NCBI GenBank assembly: GCA_947448095.1
Contig: CANFNN010000095.1
Span: 1-9,284 of the forward strand
Source: Bacteriovoracaceae bacterium
GTDB lineage: Bacteria > Bdellovibrionota > Bacteriovoracia > Bacteriovoracales > Bacteriovoracaceae
Length of the DNA: 9,284 nucleotides
Reading direction: 5' to 3'
The position numbers and the translations under genes were made by a program. This document shows, in pieces, positions 1 to 5,429 of this stretch (position 1 is the first letter of the stretch; every line of letters starts with the position of its first letter). The notes under the pieces were generated by a model that saw nothing but the letters and a program-made list of their open reading frames with translations, made no database searches and was not told the DNA's origin.

Positions 1-2
1 AA

Positions 3-119
3 AAAGAATTAAAGCAAATGGGTTTTACTGGAAAACTAGAATGGAAGCCCATAGAAGATGAAAACTCCAATCTCTCTACAGCGAGCTCCAAGGCCTTGAA
101 GCTAAGTGGGAAACTCTAA
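3..119 (+). CDS. C-terminal fragment of an unidentified protein (5' end outside window)
   Basis: One frame is open from the left edge and ends at TAA 117-119, giving the last 38 residues of a protein that begins upstream. The tail is hydrophilic, contains the stretch ENSNLSTASSKALKL and ends in SGKL. The spacing of Glu, Asn, Ala and Leu in that stretch faintly recalls the C-terminal end of RNase HI-like domains (E-N-x-x-A-D-x-x-A-x-x-A-L), but the usual Asp is absent and the match is too short to support a name. The gene runs convergently towards rnpB, whose 3' end lies about 8 nt beyond this stop. The next-best frame closes at about 60. Confidence is moderate that this is coding and very low for any function. 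Confidence 0.5.
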   Translation, partial: KELKQMGFTGKLEWKPIEDENSNLSTASSKALKLSGKL

Positions 120-120
120 A

Positions 121-141
121 TCAAAAAAAACCGAGATCAGG
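121..141 (-). terminator. Probable 3' end signal of rnpB
   Basis: On the minus strand the 3' half of P1 (CCTGATCTCGG) runs directly into eight T residues (123-130). A GC-containing helix followed by a U-tract is what intrinsic termination needs, although here the pairing partner is the distant 5' half of P1 or a weak local CCGG/TCGG pairing. The run also ends just outside the stop codon of the convergent upstream gene. Confidence 0.45.
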
Positions 142-432
142 AATAAGCCGGATTTTGTATTAAACTATCATTCCTCTAGGCCTTGAGTTACCTCAAGGCT
201 CCAGCGTCCTACCCGTGAGCTCCTCGAGCAGACTCAACGCTCACCTACATGGACTTGCACCTCGTAGAGTTTACCTGGTTTCACTACGCACCCAAGTTTC
301 CCTAGGCCATACATACTTTCTGTTGCACTTGTCCTCGCCTCACGACGGACGGGCATTACCCGCTACGATGCTCTATGGTGTCCGGACTTTCCTCCCGCAT
401 TGCTGCCGGCGATAGTCCCCTGATCTCGGTTT
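128..432 (-). ncRNA. rnpB: RNase P RNA, bacterial type A-like, compact
   Basis: This is the catalytic RNA of ribonuclease P, which removes 5' leaders from pre-tRNAs together with the RnpA protein. Read on the minus strand it shows the family landmarks in order: GAGGAAAGTCCGGAC (5' part of P4 and CR-I), ACAGAAAG, GTGAAACC, the tRNA-CCA-binding loop GGTAAAC (L15), GCAAG with GGTGAGC/GCTCAC and an inner GAG-TCTG-CTC stem (P16/P17), GGGTAGG, a P18 hairpin CCTTGAG-GTAA-CTCAAGG, and ATCCGGCTTAT near the 3' end (3' part of P4). A perfect 14-bp P1 joins 419-432 to 128-141 and sets both ends. The P15-P17 block identifies type A. At about 305 nt it is shorter than the 377-nt E. coli RNA; most of the loss lies between ACAGAAAG and GGTAA, where P13 and P14 seem to be missing. 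A reading frame on the opposite strand (215-415) is incidental. Confidence 0.97.
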
Positions 433-439
433 AGGCGCC

Positions 440-468
440 ATCATACAAAATGAGGCTTAAGTGGGCAA
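440..468 (-). promoter_or_regulatory. Sigma70-type promoter of rnpB
   Basis: On the minus strand there is TTGCCC (463-468), a 17-nt spacer, and TATGAT (440-445). This is close to the housekeeping consensus with ideal spacing. Seven nucleotides separate the -10 box from position 432, which is also the first base of the P1 helix, so the predicted transcription start agrees with the RNA end inferred from structure. Confidence 0.8.
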
Positions 469-493
469 GCAGGCTAACGGGTTAATATAAGGC

Positions 494-511
494 AATCTGC
501 GAAAACAGATT
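494..511. repeat. Short inverted repeat upstream of the lipoprotein gene
   Basis: AATCTG (494-499) and CAGATT (506-511) form a 6-bp perfect stem around CGAAAA. It lies between the rnpB promoter and the lipoprotein start and may fold in the lipoprotein leader. No T-run follows, so it is unlikely to be a terminator. No convincing promoter for the lipoprotein gene could be picked out in 433-549. Confidence 0.3.
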
Positions 512-559
512 CAAGCTTCAATGCAAAGTTACCGATGAATTGGGTCAACAGGAGTCCTC

Positions 560-955
560 ATGAAAAATTTCAGCTTTTTATTTCTCGTCGTTGCTTTGGC
601 CTTAGGTGTGGTGGCGTGTGGAAATAAAAACTCAAGCTCTGGCTCAAGCTCATCTTTTTCCTCTGATCCCTATAAGGTCTCAACGGTGAATGGTTACCTA
701 GATGTCAATCAACCGGTGGTTCAGGTGGGAAATATCACTTATCAAGTGTCGCAGAATTCTTATAGCATTATGAATCAGGCTTTCAGTCTGGCGCAGCAAC
801 AAGGGATTCAGCCTACAATGGTGAATGGATCACAAAAGTTTAAAGCGAAAATTACCGGTTCATTGGCGACTCAAACAGGGTATCAACAATACCCTCAGCA
901 GCAACAGGGTATGGGAAATACACTCAACATCACTCAGGCCGTGATTTACCGCTAA
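560..955 (+). CDS. Small lipoprotein with Ser-rich linker and Gln-rich tail, function unknown
   Basis: This encodes 131 residues starting at an ATG with AGGAG (550-554) five bases upstream. A hydrophobic N-terminus (residues 4-19) ends in a lipobox VVAC, so Cys20 would be lipidated after cleavage by signal peptidase II. Gly follows the Cys rather than Asp, which by the E. coli Lol rule predicts sorting to the outer membrane. Residues 24-35 are almost all Ser with some Gly, a flexible tether. The remainder (38-131) is polar, rich in Gln, Asn, Thr and Val, with alternating patterns suggesting beta strands, and contains QYPQQQQGMG near residues 110-119. I recognise no family. It stands alone: rnpB diverges upstream, and the convergent zinc-ribbon gene begins 10 nt after its stop. 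The secretion and lipid-anchor prediction is firm; the role is not known. Confidence 0.85.
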   Translation: MKNFSFLFLVVALALGVVACGNKNSSSGSSSSFSSDPYKVSTVNGYLDVNQPVVQVGNITYQVSQNSYSIMNQAFSLAQQQGIQPTMVNGSQKFKAKITGSLATQTGYQQYPQQQQGMGNTLNITQAVIYR

Positions 956-965
956 CTTCTAAGTT

Positions 966-1649
966 CTAACTTCCGTAGGGAAGAAAGATCCTCGAGCACT
1001 GCGGACAAACTTTCAACATTTGCTGCATATCAATCTCGGACTCATCGGTCCGAGAAATTTTATAACGACAAAAAAAACAACTTCCATTATCTATCCGGGT
1101 AAATGATCCCACCGCGAGATTTTTCTTAAGCGTTCTCTCAAGCGTTTCTCTGAATCCAGAAGGTAATTCCTCGAGGATCAGCTTCATTCTCAGGTCTGCT
1201 TGGGAAACTCCCTTTTGGTTTTCCTGAATTTCCTCATTCACTTCGGTTTCAATTTCTTGATAAGTCTTTTCAAGACCTGCGAGGAAAGTTTTTTTGTCTT
1301 CCAGCTCTAGGTGGATAGCTTCGGTTCTTTCAAGTAGGGCAAAGAGCGAGTCTTCAAGATTAGTGGCTTCTTTTTGAAAACTCGCAATTTTCGCTTCATC
1401 CCCACCAACCGCTTTAAGGCGCGAGGCCTGCTCTTCACAGGTATTCATCTTTTTTTCAGCTTCAAAGTAGTTTTGTTGCACCGAAAGAAGCTCAGATTTG
1501 AGCCCGTTTGCCTCGTCGAGCTGCTCCTGACGCCTAATGTTTAGCTTGGTTAAGCGCTGCTCTTGCTCTTGAATGACCTTTAAATGGTTGATTCTCATCT
1601 TACCTAGTGAATCAAACTCTTTTAATTTAAAAAACCACTCAGCACTCAC
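966..1649 (-). CDS. Coiled-coil protein with C4-type zinc ribbon (DUF164/CT398-like, zf-RING_7)
   Basis: A 227-residue cytosolic protein. Residues about 18-145 are charged, heptad-like and rich in Glu, Lys, Gln and Leu, predicting a long antiparallel coiled-coil hairpin. The C-terminus carries a four-cysteine zinc ribbon, C191-x2-C194 and C215-x2-C218, followed by SRIFLPYG, which matches the end of the DUF164 zinc-ribbon family (Chlamydia CT398/CdsZ and relatives). The family is widespread but poorly understood; proposed roles involve protein or nucleic-acid scaffolding. The start is GTG at 1649, supported by AAGGAAG on the minus strand (1655-1661) five bases upstream. The gene is convergent with the lipoprotein gene (10-nt gap) and divergent from aroB (27 nt between starts). 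From memory, such genes often sit close to rnpB in deltaproteobacterial genomes, as here. The family call is strong; the function is open. Confidence 0.9.
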   Translation of the reverse strand: MSAEWFFKLKEFDSLGKMRINHLKVIQEQEQRLTKLNIRRQEQLDEANGLKSELLSVQQNYFEAEKKMNTCEEQASRLKAVGGDEAKIASFQKEATNLEDSLFALLERTEAIHLELEDKKTFLAGLEKTYQEIETEVNEEIQENQKGVSQADLRMKLILEELPSGFRETLERTLKKNLAVGSFTRIDNGSCFFCRYKISRTDESEIDMQQMLKVCPQCSRIFLPYGS

Positions 1650-1650
1650 T

Positions 1651-1678
1651 TTAACTTCCTTACGTTTCTCGCGATAAT
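1651..1678 (+). promoter_or_regulatory. Candidate aroB(A) promoter overlapping the annotated start
   Basis: TTAACT (1651-1656), a 16-nt spacer and GATAAT (1673-1678) resemble a sigma70 promoter with 4/6 and 5/6 consensus matches. The -10 box overlaps the first possible aroB ATG (1677), and transcription would begin near 1685-1686, exactly at the next in-frame ATG. The region also carries the ribosome-binding site of the divergent zinc-ribbon gene. Judged by eye only. Confidence 0.4.
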
Positions 1679-2678
1679 GATCAGAATGAAATCTAATTTA
1701 ACTTATCTCAAAAAGCCCGATTTATTTAAAGTGCTCAATCAGCATCAGGACAGCTTTTTTGCTGTGATTGATGAAGCTGTCCGTGAGCATTTGCCAGACT
1801 GGGTGAAAAACTCAAAAAAGGTCTTTTGGCTGAAAAATCCCGAGGCGAGTAAGAATCTGGCGACTTTCGGAGAAGTCATCGGTTTTTTTCTGGATCAGGG
1901 GATTTCAAGGTCCTCCATGCTCTTCGCCATCGGGGGCGGGGCCACGACAGATCTCGCAGGATTTGTGGCAGCAAGTATTCTCAGAGGGATTTCTTGGACC
2001 TCAGTGCCAACGACCTTACTCGCAGTAGTGGATGGGTCGATTGGAGGAAAGGTTGCCGTGAATATGCCGCAAGGGAAAAATCTTGTGGGAGCCTTTCACG
2101 CGCCTGAGAAGGTTTGTATTTGTTATGATTTTTTATCAAGCCTTTCCAAAGTCGAGTGGGACTCAGGAAAAGGTGAAGTCCTAAAATATGGTTTTTTATC
2201 AACAAAAATTTCAGAGATGATCCTTAAGCGGGAGAGTCTTGAGCTTATTGCCCATGAGTGCTGTGAGTTTAAACAGAAGATCGTGGAGAAAGATTTTAAA
2301 GAAGAAGGGGAGCGCATCTTTTTGAATCTTGGCCATACCCTGGGGCACGCTTTTGAATCAAACCTCAAGATTCCGCATGGGGTTGCTGTGGCCATGGGGA
2401 TTAAGTATTTACTGAAAGTTTTTTCTCAAAGTGAGCTCTTAGTTGAGTGGGAAAAGCTCGCAGACAGTCTTGGAATCTCTTTAGAGGAAACAAATCTTTC
2501 TCACTACCCAGAGTTTTCTGTGGATAAGTTTAAAAGTTACATGCTTCAGGATAAGAAAAAAAATCAAACTTCTATCCGCTTAGTTCTCCTGAATAAAGTC
2601 GGCTCTTGTTATGTTCAAGAAATAAAATTTCAAGATTTTTTGAAAAAAATTGAGGCAAATGAAGACTTTAAAAGTTAG
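1677..2678 (+). CDS. aroB: 3-dehydroquinate synthase
   Basis: Converts DAHP to 3-dehydroquinate using bound NAD+ and a divalent metal, the second step of the shikimate pathway, in the cytosol. In 333 residues the family motifs appear in order: GGGATTDLAG (86-95, NAD binding), VPTTLLAVVDGSIGGK (110-125), NLVGAFH (135-141), GKGEVLKYG (164-172), LNLGHTLGHAFE (216-227), HGVAVAMG (234-241) and DKKKN (292-296). E167, H220 and H234 are the expected metal ligands. The length is at the short end for the family (E. coli about 362). The first ATG (1677) and the second (1686, residue 4) both lack a Shine-Dalgarno; a -10-like GATAAT overlaps the first, so the second may be the real start of a leaderless message. 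The gene overlaps aroA by 20-29 bp, implying one operon. Function is confident; the exact start is not. Confidence 0.97.
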   Translation: MIRMKSNLTYLKKPDLFKVLNQHQDSFFAVIDEAVREHLPDWVKNSKKVFWLKNPEASKNLATFGEVIGFFLDQGISRSSMLFAIGGGATTDLAGFVAASILRGISWTSVPTTLLAVVDGSIGGKVAVNMPQGKNLVGAFHAPEKVCICYDFLSSLSKVEWDSGKGEVLKYGFLSTKISEMILKRESLELIAHECCEFKQKIVEKDFKEEGERIFLNLGHTLGHAFESNLKIPHGVAVAMGIKYLLKVFSQSELLVEWEKLADSLGISLEETNLSHYPEFSVDKFKSYMLQDKKKNQTSIRLVLLNKVGSCYVQEIKFQDFLKKIEANEDFKS

Positions 2679-3846
2679 TCCGGGGCTTCTTCCTTCGGTC
2701 ATTCATATTCCGCCCTCAAAATCTTATGCGAATAGGGCCCTCATTCTTGCTTCACTCAGCTCGCAGAATATTTTGATTAAAAATATGCCTAAGGCAAGTG
2801 ACGTGACTTTTCTTTTGAGTGCCCTCAAAAAAATCGGACTCGAGATCAAAGAAGATAAAGGCACCGTGAGAATACAAAATAGCTTTCCCCAATGTGAAAC
2901 TCCAAACGGATCAGTAATAGAAATAGGGGAGGGGGGAACCACTGCCCGATTTTTGGCCTCAATGCTTATTTTGGGATCTCAACCCTACACTTTAATTCTG
3001 GGTGAGCGCCTTAAAGACAGGCCTTGGAAGGAATTCATTTTGCTCGCTCATAAATTGGGTGCCCAAGCTGAACTCCAGGGAAATCGACTCACCCTTCAGG
3101 GTCCAATCAAGTTTGTTGAGAGTGTTGAGATTGATTGTTCTGAAACAACGCAATTTGCTTCTGGCTTTCAATTGGCTTTCGCCTTCACTCAGACCAAAGT
3201 CACTCCCATGAATCTTGAATCATCCGAGAGCTATTGGGAGATGACTAAGACTATGATCGATGAGCTGAAACTTAAAGATGAGTTTTTTGTTCCGATGGAC
3301 TGGAGTAGTGCCAGTTATGCACTAGCCTTTGGTGCCTTAAGACAAAATATTTTTTTTCCAGGACTGAAATATGATCCCTTTCAGGCCGATGCAAAATTTT
3401 TCTCAATCTTAAATCAGCTGGGTGCTGTTCAAGAAACACCGGAAGGAATTCGGGTTAAACCGAGTCTCACTCAAAAAGATTTTTTACTAGACGTCAGTGA
3501 TTGCCTTGATTTGGTTCCTGCTCTGGCTTTTTTATTGGCCCATATTGATGGAACCCACAAGCTTTCGGGAATAAAAAATCTCGTTCATAAAGAAAGTAAT
3601 CGCCTGGAAGAAGTGATGAAGCTTCTGGAGGAATTCGGATTCAAGTCTTCAAGTGATGGTTTAGTCCTTCATGTAGAAGGCTCACATACACTTCGAGGAG
3701 TTTCAGCTGATTTGCAGCTTCCGGATGATCACCGGATGGTAATGACTGGGGCGATGTTTTTACGGTATCACCAGGGTGGATCAGTCACTCCAAAATCTGC
3801 GGTGGATAAGTCTTATCCTGATTTTTTTAAGTTGTTTGGAGCCTAG
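2659..3846 (+). CDS. aroA: 3-phosphoshikimate 1-carboxyvinyltransferase (EPSP synthase)
   Basis: Joins phosphoenolpyruvate to shikimate-3-phosphate to make EPSP, step six of the shikimate pathway. From the ATG at 2659 it has 395 residues (E. coli 427). Landmarks, with E. coli equivalents: PPSKSYANR with K21, S22, R26 (K22, S23, R27); EGGTTARF 91-98 (the G96 loop); R121 (R124); TTQ 163-165 (SSQ 169-171); S189xxY192; DWSSASY 214-220; D284 (D313); VHKESNR 309-315 with K311 and E312 (K340, E341); DDHRM 356-360 with R359 (R386); and DKSYPDFF 383-390 with K384 (K411). Catalytic residues are kept, but the E. coli N94, P101 and D343 positions are E91, F98 and N314. An in-frame TTG at 2650 is possible, but ATG 2659 has GAGG just upstream. 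The reading frame starts inside aroB, suggesting coupled translation. Confidence 0.96.
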   Translation: MKTLKVSPGLLPSVIHIPPSKSYANRALILASLSSQNILIKNMPKASDVTFLLSALKKIGLEIKEDKGTVRIQNSFPQCETPNGSVIEIGEGGTTARFLASMLILGSQPYTLILGERLKDRPWKEFILLAHKLGAQAELQGNRLTLQGPIKFVESVEIDCSETTQFASGFQLAFAFTQTKVTPMNLESSESYWEMTKTMIDELKLKDEFFVPMDWSSASYALAFGALRQNIFFPGLKYDPFQADAKFFSILNQLGAVQETPEGIRVKPSLTQKDFLLDVSDCLDLVPALAFLLAHIDGTHKLSGIKNLVHKESNRLEEVMKLLEEFGFKSSSDGLVLHVEGSHTLRGVSADLQLPDDHRMVMTGAMFLRYHQGGSVTPKSAVDKSYPDFFKLFGA

Positions 3847-3855
3847 TTTCTAAAC

Positions 3856-3872
3856 TGTCAAAACTTTCGACA
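3856..3872. repeat. Imperfect 17-bp dyad after aroA
   Basis: The sequence TGTCAAAACTTTCGACA is symmetric at 14 of 17 positions about its central C. It lies 10 nt after the aroA stop and about 85 nt before the L,D-transpeptidase start, followed by a T-rich ATTATTTCC. It could be an operator for the downstream gene or a weak terminator for aroBA; the sequence alone does not decide between these. Confidence 0.35.
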
Positions 3873-3957
3873 TTATTTCCTATGTAACTGGTTAATACTT
3901 CAAACCTTGAATTGGCAGCGACTTTGCTCATAGATTCCTCAATAACGGGGGAAATCT

Positions 3958-5376
3958 ATGAAAAGCTTATCAACACTATTGTTGGCGTCCACCATGGCGG
4001 TCTCAACTCTGGCCATGGCAAAAGCACCTCTAGCACTGTTAGGGCCAATTCCTCACGAAAGAACCAATACTCCTAAGATGGACAATGCTCACGTGGGAAG
4101 ATACCTCTATGTGGGAGTAGCACCCAAATTTAATTCAGATGAAATTGAACTGACTGTTTCTAAAATGAGCTTAACTGTCAGGGCCACAGGCCAAATCACT
4201 CAGGCCAAGATGGATGGATATGCTTCACAGCTCTATAAGCGCTGGGAGCAAATTGATACGACCATGCAGGATCCATCGTTTGTCCTTCATCCGCTGGTAA
4301 AAATCCAAAGTTTAGCCACGAGAGATACCAGCATTGCATGGGCGAAAATTGCAGCTCAGTATTCTCCTCATGTCTTAGAAAATAGAGGCGTTGAAGTTTA
4401 TAATGCCAAAAGAAATGCTCGCTCACTAGAAGCAGCTGGAACAGAAGACGAATACCGCAGGTCTATTAGTACCGCGATTCTCAGATACTATTTCAACAAC
4501 AACTCTCTGACCCCTGATGCGGTCAAGGCCGATAATAAGCTAAGAGATAATCTTATTTCTGCGACTAATTCACGTGCTCTGTTTCAAAAGCATTATAGCT
4601 CAGTCTTTACGCCTTCAAGTGCCAAGCCCGGATATATTGGGCATTTGACTCTGGTTTATCCAGTAGCCGCAACTGTGGCCGGTCCTTTTGATCAACCAGC
4701 AGAGGACTCGCGTACACTGATGGCCTATGGAACAATTGAATCAAGATGGTGGTCAGATAAATGGGATGATGAATTTGGAGGACTTCCTTTCATCATGATC
4801 AATAGTTCTGGTGTCGCTTTTCACGGACCAATCACAAATTTTGCGCCACTAGATGTTTGGTATCTTCGTCGTGGTTATGTTTCCCATGGCTGTCACCGTA
4901 TGGACTCATCAGATCTAATCGAGTTACGTAATATTCTTCCTCGCACTGAACTCGGGAAAGTAAGACTTACGATTTTAAACAATTTTGACGTGACTGACTG
5001 GAATAATGACGGAAAAAATGAAGTGGTAGACGTTAAGTATTATAATATTCCTTCAGCAGTTGAGATTCCAAAAGGAAAAACTATTGATGAAGCCATCAAA
5101 CCATTTTTAATTGAAAACCAAATGAAGTCTTATTACCAGTCTCACCCTTATGCGAAAGATTTTTACAATGCTGCCACAGATACAATAACAGGAACTCCTA
5201 AGTACAAGATTGCTGGAGGAGAGTTACTAAAAGATGGAATCCATGGATCTTTGCCATTAAAGAGATTTGAATATCAACCCAACCGAGTTTTGCAATATAA
5301 AGAATTGGGAACTCAGATGTACCCTTATGATGATAATCAGGGCAAATATCCTCCAACGTACTTCTTAAAAAACTAA
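3958..5376 (+). CDS. Periplasmic L,D-transpeptidase (YkuD domain) with EF-hand-like loop
   Basis: An exported enzyme of the YkuD/ErfK family. A Sec signal peptide (K2; hydrophobic core about 5-18; likely cleavage after A21 in AMA) precedes about 200 residues I cannot assign. The catalytic domain spans roughly residues 225-342 and contains H289 in AFHGP and the nucleophile C312 in SHGCHRM (309-315), the hallmark of L,D-transpeptidases. These enzymes attack meso-DAP-containing tetrapeptides in peptidoglycan, making 3-3 cross-links, attaching proteins or exchanging the terminal residue; which of these applies here cannot be read from sequence. Directly after the domain, residues 347-358 match a calcium-binding EF-hand loop, with D347, N349, D351, G352 and D358 in register. 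About 110 further residues, rich in Tyr and Pro, follow. The ATG has GGGGGA (3947-3952) upstream. No LysM or other known wall-binding domain is seen. Confidence 0.93.
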   Translation: MKSLSTLLLASTMAVSTLAMAKAPLALLGPIPHERTNTPKMDNAHVGRYLYVGVAPKFNSDEIELTVSKMSLTVRATGQITQAKMDGYASQLYKRWEQIDTTMQDPSFVLHPLVKIQSLATRDTSIAWAKIAAQYSPHVLENRGVEVYNAKRNARSLEAAGTEDEYRRSISTAILRYYFNNNSLTPDAVKADNKLRDNLISATNSRALFQKHYSSVFTPSSAKPGYIGHLTLVYPVAATVAGPFDQPAEDSRTLMAYGTIESRWWSDKWDDEFGGLPFIMINSSGVAFHGPITNFAPLDVWYLRRGYVSHGCHRMDSSDLIELRNILPRTELGKVRLTILNNFDVTDWNNDGKNEVVDVKYYNIPSAVEIPKGKTIDEAIKPFLIENQMKSYYQSHPYAKDFYNAATDTITGTPKYKIAGGELLKDGIHGSLPLKRFEYQPNRVLQYKELGTQMYPYDDNQGKYPPTYFLKN

Positions 5377-5383
5377 GGACAAT

Positions 5384-5417
5384 TAATTTACGGCTTTCCT
5401 AGGAAAGCCTTGAATTA
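5384..5417 (+). promoter_or_regulatory. Palindromic hairpin between the L,D-transpeptidase and PBP4-like genes
   Basis: Positions 5392-5409 (GGCTTTCCTAGGAAAGCC) are a perfect 18-bp palindrome. Flanking TAATTTA (5384-5390) and TGAATTA (5411-5417) continue the stem after one mismatch, with one G-U pair. As RNA this is a long stem with a small loop, ending two bases before the AGGA (5420-5423) of the next gene. It lacks a strong T-run, so it looks more like an attenuating, processing or mRNA-stabilising hairpin, or a protein-binding palindrome, than a full terminator. Confidence 0.55.
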
Positions 5418-5429
5418 TTAGGATCATCC

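Noticed and set aside
215..415. Open frame of 66 codons on the plus strand
   Set aside because: It lies wholly antisense to the RNase P RNA, has no ribosome-binding site, and its composition follows the structured RNA.
954..972. Alternating AACTT-CT-AAGTT-CT-AACTT where the lipoprotein and zinc-ribbon genes converge
   Set aside because: The arms are only 5 bp and AT-rich with 2-nt loops, too weak for a terminator; it is mostly made of the two stop-codon contexts.
1981..2395. Minus-strand open frames within aroB
   Set aside because: They are antisense to a well-conserved enzyme whose motifs explain the sequence, and they resemble no protein family.
3900..3945. TTGAAT or TTGGCA as -35 elements for the L,D-transpeptidase gene
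   Set aside because: Neither has an acceptable -10 box at 16-18 nt, so no promoter is called here.
4196..4426. Minus-strand 76-codon frame in the L,D-transpeptidase gene
   Set aside because: It has no ribosome-binding site, and the plus-strand gene is clearly coding through this stretch.
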